The notes below the pieces were generated by a model that was not told the DNA's origin, made no database searches, and worked only from the letters and a program-made list of their open reading frames with translations. This document shows, piece by piece, positions 7,429 through 15,048 of a DNA stretch of 19,337 nt (position 1 is the stretch's first letter; each line of letters starts with the position of its first letter). The position numbers were made by a program, and so were the translations under genes. Source of the DNA: CANHCC01 sp040381555 (GTDB lineage Bacteria > Bacteroidota > Bacteroidia > J057 > RFSG01); contig JBEIHC010000050.1 in assembly GCA_040381555.1 (NCBI GenBank), positions 1 to 19,337 of the forward strand, written 5' to 3'.

Positions 7429-7971
7429 ATGGAAGAATGGTGGGAATTTCGCTTAGCTTTAGAATTAGCTCCAAAAAACTGGGGAGAAATTTTCCCCTTA
7501 CTTTGGTGGTTTCGAAGCATTTGGTTTTGGATTCCCTTAGTAGGGATAACTTGGCTCAATGATTTTATTCATTCAGCTTTCTCTTGGTATAGAGTTTCCT
7601 TTCTCCCATTCTGTTTACTATTGCTTTTCAGCATTGGAATTTTATTGGCCAAACTAACCATCCCCCACCCCCCTTGCGAATTTTTGAAAATTCAAGAGAT
7701 TATTCCGCATGGATTTTATTTCTGTGAAGGAATGGGTGGCTTACCCGAAATGAACAGCTTACTCATGAGCGGCTTATTGGGATATTCTATTCTATTTTGC
7801 TCATTTTCAGGAAGAATCTGGCTCATTGGATTTGCTGCTGTAGGCATGATTCTTTCAGGGATGGCCTCTATCCTCTTAGTTCAGGCATTTGTTTCAGATG
7901 TTTTAGCTGGCTGGGTATTAGGAATCCTGCTTACTTTCGTACTTCAAAAATTACTGCGGCGACTGATCTGA
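7429..7971 (+). CDS. PAP2-like membrane protein with lost catalytic motifs
   Basis: The 180-residue hydrophobic protein has about five membrane segments and the outline of a short Bacteroidota PAP2 phosphatase (lipid phosphatase / undecaprenyl-diphosphatase type). The N-terminal pattern LLWWFRSIWFWIPL and the closing segment VSDVLAGWVLGILLTF match that family. The three phosphatase motifs are changed. The KxxxxxxRP motif reads as AKLTIPHPPCE (74-84). The usual SSH motif is replaced by GLPEMNS (104-110), losing its His. The last motif, normally SRxxxGxHxxxD, is SGMASILLVQAFVSD (143-157), losing both Arg and His but keeping Asp157. It is therefore probably not a working phosphatase. The reading frame is intact and overlaps the next gene, so it looks like a kept pseudoenzyme rather than a decayed gene. 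The family assignment is inference from pattern. Confidence 0.65.
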   Translation: MEEWWEFRLALELAPKNWGEIFPLLWWFRSIWFWIPLVGITWLNDFIHSAFSWYRVSFLPFCLLLLFSIGILLAKLTIPHPPCEFLKIQEIIPHGFYFCEGMGGLPEMNSLLMSGLLGYSILFCSFSGRIWLIGFAAVGMILSGMASILLVQAFVSDVLAGWVLGILLTFVLQKLLRRLI

Positions 7972-8687
7972 TGTCCTATTCTGAAATTATACTCCTTTTT
8001 GTGCTCTCTCTAGGGGGAGCTCTGGGTGGATGGAAAATTCGTATCCAAAATCCCCTCTACCTGAAACTCATGATAGCCTATACGGGAGGGTTTCTACTTT
8101 CCGTTTGTTTGCTTCATCTCCTTCCGGAAGTCTACAGTTCCGGCATTGAACAAATACCCGCCTATGTTCTGGGGGGATTTATTCTGCAGATTTTTCTCGA
8201 TCAAATGAGCGCAGGGGTGGAACATGGACATATTCATATTCATGCTGGGCAAAATAGTTGGAAGCCCTTTATCATTCTAGCAGGACTATACATACATAGT
8301 CTAATGGAAGGACTACCACTCGCAGGTCATGCACATGAAGGGGCTCATTCATCTCATGATTTATTCTTAGCGGTTGCTTTACATAAAATTCCAGAAGGTT
8401 TTGCCTTAGGGATTCTCTTGCGTGAATTGAACAAAAGCACTTTGGTCAGCTTAGTGGCGATCCTTATCTTTGCCAGTATCACGCCCCTCGGCTCCTTCAT
8501 CACATCGTTAATTCCTACTGAATACCTCAGCCAAACATTGCCCATTTTGCTGGCACTTGTTATCGGATTATTTCTTCACCTCTCCACAACCATTCTGTTT
8601 GAAGCCGGCACTAGTGAACATCAAATCTCAATAAGAAGGATTGTTGCCATCCTAACAGGAGTTTTAACCGCTTATCTTATCATATAG
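7971..8687 (+). CDS. ZIP-family divalent metal transporter
   Basis: The 238-residue integral membrane protein has the ZIP layout of about eight helices. The two metal-binding helices carry the expected motifs: GLYIHSLMEGLPLAGH (105-120, His109 and Glu113) and ALHKIPEGFALGILL (136-150, His138 and Glu142). His-rich stretches EHGHIHIH (84-91) and GHAHEGAHSSH (119-129) probably bind metal in loops. ZIP proteins bring Zn, Fe or Mn into the cytoplasm; the ion cannot be told from the sequence. The start is the ATG that forms a TGATG overlap with the PAP2-like gene, matching the family N-terminus. Longer in-frame forms would overlap that gene extensively. The enoyl-CoA hydratase gene follows after 14 bp, and a Fur-family regulator lies two genes downstream. 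Confidence 0.88.
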   Translation: MSYSEIILLFVLSLGGALGGWKIRIQNPLYLKLMIAYTGGFLLSVCLLHLLPEVYSSGIEQIPAYVLGGFILQIFLDQMSAGVEHGHIHIHAGQNSWKPFIILAGLYIHSLMEGLPLAGHAHEGAHSSHDLFLAVALHKIPEGFALGILLRELNKSTLVSLVAILIFASITPLGSFITSLIPTEYLSQTLPILLALVIGLFLHLSTTILFEAGTSEHQISIRRIVAILTGVLTAYLII

Positions 8688-8701
8688 TAAATATTTTTAG
8701 T

Positions 8702-9481
8702 ATGAATTTTGAATTTATCCGACTCGAAACTCAGGTGGTCAAAGGTGTTTCTTTGATTCAGTTAAATCGTCCTAAAGAACTGAATGCTTTATGCCTTGAA
8801 TTAATGGACGAACTCGTCCTGGCGTTTCGTCAACTAGATCAAGATCCGGAAACACGCTGTATCGTGCTCACCGGAAATGAACGAGCCTTTGCAGCCGGCG
8901 CCGATATTAAACAAATGGCAGGAAGAACCGCAATGGACATGCTTCAGATAGATCAGTTTTCAAAATGGGATGCCATCAAAAAAACAAAAACTCCAGTCAT
9001 TGCCGCAGTCAGTGGTTTTGCTTTAGGTGGTGGATGTGAATTAGCCATGCTCTGTGATATGATCGTCGCCTCAGAAAGCGCTCAATTCGGTCAACCTGAA
9101 ATCAAAATCGGTGTCATGCCTGGAGCCGGAGGTACCCAAAGACTTACCCGAGCCGTTGGGAAAGCTTTGGCGATGGAAATGGTTCTGACCGGGAAATTCA
9201 TCAATGCCCGAGAAGCCTGGGCTGCCGGATTAATCAATCGGGTTGTACCGACAGAAATCTATCTCCAAGAAGCCCTAAAGCTAGCCTCACAAGTTGCGGC
9301 CCTCAGTCCTATTGCTACTCAATTAGCCAAGGAATCTGTCCTGAAAGCTTTTGATTCAGCGCTGGAAGAAGGCTTACAGTTTGAACGGAAGAACTTCTAC
9401 CTCCTCTTTGCCTCAGAAGACCAAAAAGAAGGAATGGCGGCCTTTGTAGAAAAGAGAAGCCCTAATTTCTCGGGAAAATAA
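8702..9481 (+). CDS. Enoyl-CoA hydratase (crotonase family)
   Basis: The 259-residue protein closely follows classic short-chain enoyl-CoA hydratases. FAAGADIKQMA (63-73) forms part of the oxyanion hole. GGGCELAMLCD (109-119) gives catalytic Glu113, and GQPEIKIGVMPGAGGTQRL (130-148) gives catalytic Glu133. The C-terminal EGMAAFVEKRSPNF is also typical. Both catalytic glutamates and their 20-residue spacing match the rat mitochondrial enzyme, so hydration of trans-2-enoyl-CoA in fatty-acid or amino-acid breakdown is likely rather than another crotonase reaction. No other beta-oxidation gene is nearby. It starts 14 bp after the ZIP gene and ends 71 bp before the Fur-type gene. It is cytoplasmic. 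Confidence 0.93.
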   Translation: MNFEFIRLETQVVKGVSLIQLNRPKELNALCLELMDELVLAFRQLDQDPETRCIVLTGNERAFAAGADIKQMAGRTAMDMLQIDQFSKWDAIKKTKTPVIAAVSGFALGGGCELAMLCDMIVASESAQFGQPEIKIGVMPGAGGTQRLTRAVGKALAMEMVLTGKFINAREAWAAGLINRVVPTEIYLQEALKLASQVAALSPIATQLAKESVLKAFDSALEEGLQFERKNFYLLFASEDQKEGMAAFVEKRSPNFSGK

Positions 9482-9552
9482 TCTGTTGTTGGAACTTTTC
9501 ACTTGGAGCAATTGGTTAACGATAAAGATTCCTGTTTAGTAATTCTTGTCCA

Positions 9553-10008
9553 ATGAGGAGTATTAGTCCAAATCTATCTGTTTTGAAGGAAAAAATCGCT
9601 CAAAGCGGTCTTAAAGTCACTCAGCAAAGGATTGCCATTTTAAAAGCACTTCACGATACGGATGAGCATCCATCGGCAGAATATTTATACAAAGTGCTAT
9701 CACAAGATAATCCGGCACTTTCTTTGGGAACAATCTACAAAACCTTGGATTCGCTGGTAGAGAAAGGATTGATTCGAAAAGTCTTTTGCGCAGATGGAAT
9801 AAAAAGGTTTGATGTACATACCGACCCGCATTCACATCTCTATTGTCAAGAATCTCAAAAAATCATCGATTTTGAAGATCCGGAATTGGAATCCCTGATT
9901 AAATCCTATCTCTCTCAAAAGAAGATTAACAATTTTGAAATTGAAGACATACAACTTCAAATCAGCGGTAAAATTCTAGAACCCGGAAAATCAGTAGTCA
10001 TTCAGTAA
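9553..10008 (+). CDS. PerR-like Fur-family regulator lacking the full structural zinc site
   Basis: The 151-residue protein has the Fur winged helix (about 12-85, including GLKVTQQRIAIL and LSLGTIYKTLDSLVEKGLI). The C-terminal dimerisation domain is slightly shortened. The residues that form the regulatory metal site of Bacillus subtilis PerR (His37, Asp85, His91, His93, Asp104) are all present with a constant shift of two: His39, Asp87 (RFD), His93, His95 (PHSH) and Asp106 (IIDF). Sensing of peroxide by metal-catalysed His oxidation is therefore plausible. The structural Cys4 zinc site is not intact. CxxC reads C98-Q-E-S101, and no C-terminal CxxC exists. It lies 20 bp upstream of a peroxiredoxin gene, a classic PerR target. 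No clear Per box was recognised. Confidence 0.87.
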   Translation: MRSISPNLSVLKEKIAQSGLKVTQQRIAILKALHDTDEHPSAEYLYKVLSQDNPALSLGTIYKTLDSLVEKGLIRKVFCADGIKRFDVHTDPHSHLYCQESQKIIDFEDPELESLIKSYLSQKKINNFEIEDIQLQISGKILEPGKSVVIQ

Positions 10009-10028
10009 ACTCTTAATTTAAATATATC

Positions 10029-10676
10029 ATGGCAGTATTAGTAGGAAGAAAAGCACCTGACTTCAGTGCAGATGCAGTAGTAAATGGTGGTGATTTCGTA
10101 GAAAAATTCACCCTATCTCAATTTAAAGGCAAAAAATATGTTGTCCTATTTTTCTATCCCTTGGACTTCACTTTTGTTTGCCCAACGGAAATCTTAGCAT
10201 TTCAAGAAAAATTAGCAGAATTTGAATCCAGAAACACTCAAGTAATTGGCGTTTCTGTCGATTCTAAATTCTCCCACTGGGCATGGTTGAATACCCCTAA
10301 AAACAAAGGTGGTATTGAAGGTGTTAAGTATCCTTTGGTTGCAGATTTGAGTAAAACAATTGCTCGCAACTACGATGTGTTAGGCGGTGACTATGAGTAC
10401 GACATCGATGAAACATCCAATTCTGAGATTGTTAAATTCAATGGTAAGCCCATCGCTTATAGAGGTTTGTTTCTGATTGACCTTGAGGGTGTTGTTCGCC
10501 ATCAGTTGGTCAATGACCTTCCTCTAGGTCGTTCAATTGATGAGGCTATCCGTATGGTAGATGCTCTTAGACATTTTGAAGAAAAAGGAGAAGTTTGCCC
10601 TGCGAATTGGTCAGAAGGTAAAGACGCCATGAAAGAAAGTGCTGCCGGCGTTGCGGATTATCTATCCAAACATTAA
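10029..10676 (+). CDS. Typical 2-Cys peroxiredoxin (AhpC/TSA family)
   Basis: This cytoplasmic enzyme reduces H2O2, organic peroxides and peroxynitrite. The peroxidatic Cys51 is in PLDFTFVCPTEI and the resolving Cys190 in GEVCPANW, with the C-terminal arm ending YLSKH. Length (215) is normal for the Prx1/AhpC group. Between VLGG (about 117-120) and YRGLFLID (about 144-151) is an Asp/Glu-rich insertion of roughly 20 residues compared with AhpC of proteobacteria. From memory, related Bacteroidota enzymes have a similar loop. Electrons would come from thioredoxin or AhpF, neither of which is nearby. It is the last gene of the plus-strand cluster, 20 bp after the PerR-like gene, and two terminators follow. 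Confidence 0.95.
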   Translation: MAVLVGRKAPDFSADAVVNGGDFVEKFTLSQFKGKKYVVLFFYPLDFTFVCPTEILAFQEKLAEFESRNTQVIGVSVDSKFSHWAWLNTPKNKGGIEGVKYPLVADLSKTIARNYDVLGGDYEYDIDETSNSEIVKFNGKPIAYRGLFLIDLEGVVRHQLVNDLPLGRSIDEAIRMVDALRHFEEKGEVCPANWSEGKDAMKESAAGVADYLSKH

Positions 10677-10730
10677 TCTTAATTAACTGTTTTACAGTAA
10701 ATTAAAATATTTTTCATTATCTAAGATTGA

Positions 10731-10771
10731 CAATAACCAAAGTTTCTTGTAACTTTGGTTATTGTTTTTTT
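10731..10771 (+). terminator. Intrinsic terminator after peroxiredoxin gene (first of two)
   Basis: A perfect 12-bp stem (CAATAACCAAAG / CTTTGGTTATTG, arms 10731-10742 and 10753-10764) with a 10-nt loop is followed at once by TTTTTT. It lies 54 bp past the stop codon. Confidence 0.9.
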
Positions 10772-10795
10772 AGTAGGTTAGTTTAGTTTGTTTGG

Positions 10796-10829
10796 CAAGT
10801 CCCTTATCTCCTAAGGGACTTGTTTTTTT
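10796..10829 (+). terminator. Second intrinsic terminator in tandem
   Basis: A perfect 11-bp stem (CAAGTCCCTTA / TAAGGGACTTG) with a 5-nt loop TCTCC is followed by TTTTTTT. It lies 24 bp after the first terminator and before the convergent T9SS gene. Confidence 0.9.
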
Positions 10830-10841
10830 ATGTTATTTAGT

Positions 10842-10887
10842 ACTTACACTAAACCAAAACTTACACTAAACCGAGGTTTACCTAACC
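10842..10887. repeat. Degenerate 17-bp-period repeat, related to the array at 19182
   Basis: ACTTACACTAAACC occurs at 10842 and again exactly 17 bp later at 10859. A third, weaker unit (GGTTTACCTAACC) begins near 10875 and runs into the 3' end of the T9SS gene, where it includes the stop codon. The shared core TTACACTAAAC and the period are the same as in the large array at the right end of the window. Confidence 0.6.
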
Positions 10888-13800
10888 AGCGTAATCTCTC
10901 CCTGATATTTTTGTCCGCCAATACTCAATAGGTAGAAATAAACACCTTCCTGAGCTGCATTCCCATTTAAATCCAACCCGTTCCAGCCCTGCTCTTGATT
11001 GCGAGTATCAAAATACTTTACCCCCCAACGATCTACAATCTGAAGATGATACAATTCATCCCCATTGTAAACAACCCGAAATAAATCATGTATCCCATCT
11101 CCATTGGGAGTGAATACATTCGGTACATCCAATTCATAGGGCCTTAGGATAAAGGGCCCCAAGCGTATCAAGTCACGACAGCCTGCTGCGTCCTGTACTT
11201 CCAAATCAATGCTATAAACCCCTGGTTTCAAATAACTATGTCTGGCAGAACGACTATCACTGAAACTGCCATCTCCCCAAGACCATTTCCAAGAAACGGC
11301 ACCAGGGGTATTATCTTCAACTCGAATTTCGCCAGATGGCAAAAATAACTCAGCAGGCAGAACTGGTTCTGTCGTAACAAGTGCTTTTATACCCGGCATC
11401 AACTGCACAGGAATGTCCTTTTTCAGTGTATCCACACAGCCCCCAATCCCTCTCACTACAAGAGAAATTGAATGCACCCCACTTTGGGTATAAACATGAT
11501 AAGGATTTACTTCATTGCTTATTTCACTTCCATCGCCAAAATTCCATTGGTGAGAAACCGCATTTGCGGAGAGATCATTCAACTGAATGCCTAATTCGGT
11601 ACAACCATTAGGTTGACTCAGCACAAAATCGGCACGAGGTTGAGGATGTACCTGAACCGTCCATTTTGCAGAATCCCTGCACTGCCCTTCGCTTATATGC
11701 ACTGTATAGGTTGTGCTAGTATCTGGCGAGGCAAAAGTTAAACTGGAAGCTGGATTACTTAAGCCAATTGAAGGAGTCCATTGAAAACTGGCATTCCCTA
11801 CCCCTCCACTTGCTTGGAGCTGAACCTTTCTACCAGGACATATGATTCCTGTATCCGCCACCAACTCAGCCACTACTCCCGGAACAATCGTAATTAAAAC
11901 AGAATCTGTACTGGCACAATAAGTAGCACCTGTCCCACTACTCACTGTGTAATGATACAAGGTGGTTAACTGGGGTAAGGCTCTAGTTTGAAGGGAGAAT
12001 GGATTTCCTAAACCTGAGGCAGGGCTCCATTCCATAGTATAGGGGAAAGTACCTCCCGTAACTGTAGCTTTCAATAGTATACTATCTCCATCCGAGCAAA
12101 GAGTGGTATCATTCGGAAGTGCCGCTTGCGGTATATCATGCACCACTACCAGAATATTTACGGGTAAAGAGGGGCAAGGTCCATTATAAGCACGAAGGGT
12201 ATAAGTAGTAGTATTGGCTGGAGATGCCATGGGCCTTAATACAGTACTATCACTAAGTCCTGCCCCGGGAGTCCAACGATAAGCTTGAGCGATTCCCTGC
12301 TGTATCTGAGCATCTAGCTGAACACTGTCTCCTTCACAAATATTTTTGGTATTTCCACCGGTCAAAATCGGAATAGGTCGAATGACTAACAAAATTGTAT
12401 CGGCCAAACTCTCACATCCATTTGAAGTGACAACCAAATAATAAGGAGTCGTATAAGCTGGGGAAGCATTGGTACTAATCGTATTGGTAACTGCCATTCC
12501 ATGTCCGGGAGCCCATTCAAAGGTATAGAGAGGCCCAGCTCCTGTGAAAGATCCAAAAAGGCGTGCAGAATCTCCCTGACAAATTAAGGTATCTAAACCT
12601 GCGTAAGCAATGGGCCTTGGTTTCACAACTACCAGTGCAGAGCTTAAAGTATTTAAGGTGGTAGAATCAGAAGTACATCCAGTAGCTAGGGAAGTAACTC
12701 GCAGCGTATATGCAGTGGTAGTATTAGGCTGTGCATAAGTAACCAAACAGGTATCGCAGAATAGACCATTGGAAGGTAACCATTGTACGGAATATCCCCC
12801 ATTTACATTCACAATCTGACCATTTAGGAAAACTCCAGGAGCATCTTGACAGAATTCTAAATCAGAACCAGCATCTACAACAGGCAATTCATAAACAGAA
12901 ATAAAAATAGAATCTAATGCCGAAGGACATCCATTGAACCCTACTGAATAGAAATAAAATAGTTGATTGGTATCTGGGTTAGCAACAGGATTTGTCACAT
13001 TAAAATTGCTCAAATTTCCGGAAGAAGGGCTCCAAACATGTGTGTAGGGGGCAATTCCTCCCGTAACGCTTGCATTCAATTGTACCCCACCCGACCCTTC
13101 ACAGAAGAAGGTATCCGGTCCTGCATCTACAATTGGAGGACTTAGTACATTCACCCATACAGTGTCATACACATACTGAAATGGACAAGGAATGGTGATC
13201 CGAACAACATACATTGTACTCACGCTTGGGTTGGCGATGGGATTCGCAATATTCGGGTCACTGAGTCCAGTAACAGGCGACCATAAGTAACCAGAACCTC
13301 CGCTGGCATTCATATGGGCCGTATCCCCTTGACAGATATTCCTGTCCAAACCTGCAAATGGCTCAAACTCTGGAATCTTGAATGGCAAATTAGTTGGTAC
13401 GGCAATATTTCCGCATAAGTCACTCACTGGCCCTACCAAATTCAGACTAAAATTCCCAGTACCCTGAATGGGACTAGTCAATACAACTGTGAAAACATTG
13501 TCGTAAGTGGCATTTGTTTGGCAGGCAACTGAAAAGACTTGAGAAACGGTGTAAGGACCACCCTGGCCTGTAAGCACTAGATCAGAGGGATCTACTGTAT
13601 TACAAAGCACATTTTCACTAAAGCGAATCTGAAAGGTATTATCTCCACAGTCTGGATTGCCCCCGATAATGGAATCTAAAACGGGGGGAATCAAATCAAA
13701 AATAGAAGCGGTAGAATTCCCAAAATCCAATGTATATCCGAATTGAGTAGAACTGAAATTACTCACATTCAAAACAAAAATCTGACCAGCGGTTACAGGA

Positions 13801-14642
13801 ATGGGAGGATTGTTTTGAGTACCAGTCAAACCATTGGCACCTGTTACACCAGATGCTCCTGAATAATTACAAGATACTTCTAACAGCGGGTTAGTGGCTA
13901 TATCCTCACAAGTGGCATTGGTCAAATCATATACCGCCCAATCATAATCATCTGTCAATTGATTAGGGGAAATAGAAAAGTTCAACAAACCTGACTGTTG
14001 CACGGTGAAGGTGTACCAAACATCATTTAATTCTCCGGAAGCGAGACAGGAGGTTGTATTATCTATTTCATTAGGGACATTTCCCGTGCCAGTATAGGAG
14101 TTATTTTGAATATATTGACTTTGACATACAGGAATAGCTGCTAAACAATCCTGATTATTGGGAGGCAAAGGAGTACCAATATACAAATCATATAATGGGT
14201 GGCAAGTTGGAGGACTCCAAGAGTCAATCATCACAAAATAAGTTTGGCCTGCCGTCACATTGTAAATAAAAGATCCGCCTCCTGCAAAGGATTCTGAATT
14301 TCCAAGACAATTGGGCGTGGAATTGGGACAACCATCGAATAAAAACATCCCGGTGGATGTGGAAGTGGTGGTCAGTTGAAATAATACCGGACCCGAAGTT
14401 GTAGGCGTAAAGGCATATAGATGATCTTCGCCGGAGTAATATAAACCCGAACCACAAAGTACAGTGTTGGTATTATTATAATCATCCAAGGAACCACAAT
14501 TGGTTAAGTTTGTCCCTGTGAATGGAAGGGTAATAGGCGCCCCTAAAGCAGTTCCACAATCAGGCCCTCCCTGAGCATAGACTTGTACTTTCCCGCCCAA
14601 CAGAATCACCAACAGTAAATAAATATATTGATGTTTTTTCAC
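10878..14642 (-). CDS. Giant secreted multidomain protein with T9SS type B sorting domain
   Basis: The order in this 1254-residue protein is: signal peptide (1-23); two beta-sandwich regions resembling pre-peptidase C-terminal domains (about 24-160 and 165-315), with several Cys; an Ig-like region (about 320-425); and seven degenerate repeats of about 80 residues (428-1002). The repeats carry the pattern AGxDxxICxGDxxxL...W.P..GLS...ANP..TTxYxV, usually with a Cys pair. Two PKD domains follow (about 1003-1166: WNFGDGS and WSWGDGS). The gliding-motility-type C-terminal domain (about 1169-1254) starts VPNVFTPNGDGIHDLF and contains DRWGVKYFDT and GVYFYLL. That domain directs export by the type IX secretion system and attachment to the surface. 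A likely role is adhesion or gliding, not an enzyme. The GTG start overlaps the stop of the 99-residue gene (GTGA) and gives a good signal peptide. Confidence 0.93.
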   Translation of the reverse strand: MKKHQYIYLLLVILLGGKVQVYAQGGPDCGTALGAPITLPFTGTNLTNCGSLDDYNNTNTVLCGSGLYYSGEDHLYAFTPTTSGPVLFQLTTTSTSTGMFLFDGCPNSTPNCLGNSESFAGGGSFIYNVTAGQTYFVMIDSWSPPTCHPLYDLYIGTPLPPNNQDCLAAIPVCQSQYIQNNSYTGTGNVPNEIDNTTSCLASGELNDVWYTFTVQQSGLLNFSISPNQLTDDYDWAVYDLTNATCEDIATNPLLEVSCNYSGASGVTGANGLTGTQNNPPIPVTAGQIFVLNVSNFSSTQFGYTLDFGNSTASIFDLIPPVLDSIIGGNPDCGDNTFQIRFSENVLCNTVDPSDLVLTGQGGPYTVSQVFSVACQTNATYDNVFTVVLTSPIQGTGNFSLNLVGPVSDLCGNIAVPTNLPFKIPEFEPFAGLDRNICQGDTAHMNASGGSGYLWSPVTGLSDPNIANPIANPSVSTMYVVRITIPCPFQYVYDTVWVNVLSPPIVDAGPDTFFCEGSGGVQLNASVTGGIAPYTHVWSPSSGNLSNFNVTNPVANPDTNQLFYFYSVGFNGCPSALDSIFISVYELPVVDAGSDLEFCQDAPGVFLNGQIVNVNGGYSVQWLPSNGLFCDTCLVTYAQPNTTTAYTLRVTSLATGCTSDSTTLNTLSSALVVVKPRPIAYAGLDTLICQGDSARLFGSFTGAGPLYTFEWAPGHGMAVTNTISTNASPAYTTPYYLVVTSNGCESLADTILLVIRPIPILTGGNTKNICEGDSVQLDAQIQQGIAQAYRWTPGAGLSDSTVLRPMASPANTTTYTLRAYNGPCPSLPVNILVVVHDIPQAALPNDTTLCSDGDSILLKATVTGGTFPYTMEWSPASGLGNPFSLQTRALPQLTTLYHYTVSSGTGATYCASTDSVLITIVPGVVAELVADTGIICPGRKVQLQASGGVGNASFQWTPSIGLSNPASSLTFASPDTSTTYTVHISEGQCRDSAKWTVQVHPQPRADFVLSQPNGCTELGIQLNDLSANAVSHQWNFGDGSEISNEVNPYHVYTQSGVHSISLVVRGIGGCVDTLKKDIPVQLMPGIKALVTTEPVLPAELFLPSGEIRVEDNTPGAVSWKWSWGDGSFSDSRSARHSYLKPGVYSIDLEVQDAAGCRDLIRLGPFILRPYELDVPNVFTPNGDGIHDLFRVVYNGDELYHLQIVDRWGVKYFDTRNQEQGWNGLDLNGNAAQEGVYFYLLSIGGQKYQGEITLVR

Positions 14643-14938
14643 GGCTGAATGGGAACTATGGAAATAACTTTTATTTGATACAATGCCAAGGACTCCTCTA
14701 GAATGGCGTTTGTTACCCTTGGATCTACCGCCAATTCAGCCACGCCTGTTTGAGCATTCCAGGAAATTAATTCAATCTCCGATTTGGCATCCAATGCCTG
14801 AAATGCTGCTGCATAATTTACCCCACTGCCCAATACCACCTGAATGCGCTGCTGCACCCTAGGAGGAGTAAAAGCAAGCAAACTGAGGAACAGAACTGTC
14901 CCAAGAATAAACTTTATAGCGATTCTTCTGAATTCCAT
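14639..14938 (-). CDS. Small exported or membrane-anchored protein coupled to the T9SS gene
   Basis: This 99-residue protein has a positively charged N-terminus and a hydrophobic stretch (about 8-23, ending LAFTPPR). The stretch may be an uncleaved anchor or a signal peptide. The rest (about 29-96) alternates strand-helix-strand-strand-helix-strand. This is the beta-alpha-beta-beta-alpha-beta order of a ferredoxin-like fold, as in heavy-metal-associated domains, but no CxxC is present. I do not recognise a family, and the fold is a guess. Its stop codon overlaps the GTG start of the giant T9SS protein by four bases, so translation is coupled and the two probably act together. A full -7 promoter element lies 14 nt before the ATG. 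Confidence 0.72.
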   Translation of the reverse strand: MEFRRIAIKFILGTVLFLSLLAFTPPRVQQRIQVVLGSGVNYAAAFQALDAKSEIELISWNAQTGVAELAVDPRVTNAILEESLALYQIKVISIVPIQP

Positions 14939-14952
14939 GATAAAATAGAAAA

Positions 14953-14960
14953 CAAAGATA
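14953..14960 (-). promoter_or_regulatory. -7 promoter element TATCTTTG of the T9SS cargo operon
   Basis: A full match to TAnnTTTG on the minus strand, ending 14 nt before the ATG of the 99-residue protein. Transcription from here would cover the small gene and the giant T9SS gene. Confidence 0.5.
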
Positions 14961-15048
14961 CGATTATGAGAAGTTTAATTGTACATATCAGGACTTGAAT
15001 GGTACGAAATTCTGCCTGAATCATCGAAATCCTGTAAATTTCGGAAGA

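Noticed and set aside
7797..7970. Longer ZIP transporter starting inside the PAP2-like gene
   Set aside because: The extra 58 residues are an out-of-frame reading of the upstream gene, rich in Cys and Arg, and do not resemble the ZIP family. The TGATG start is better.
8702..9481. Non-hydratase crotonase (isomerase, dehalogenase or synthase)
   Set aside because: Both hydratase glutamates are present at the right spacing, so classic enoyl-CoA hydratase is the better call.
14224..14457. 77-codon minus-strand ORF inside the giant T9SS gene
   Set aside because: It is in a different frame of the same strand, fully inside a convincing signal-peptide-bearing coding region.
10878..14642. Secreted enzyme such as a protease or glycosidase
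   Set aside because: No catalytic domain is visible. All regions look like beta-sandwich, PKD or sorting modules.
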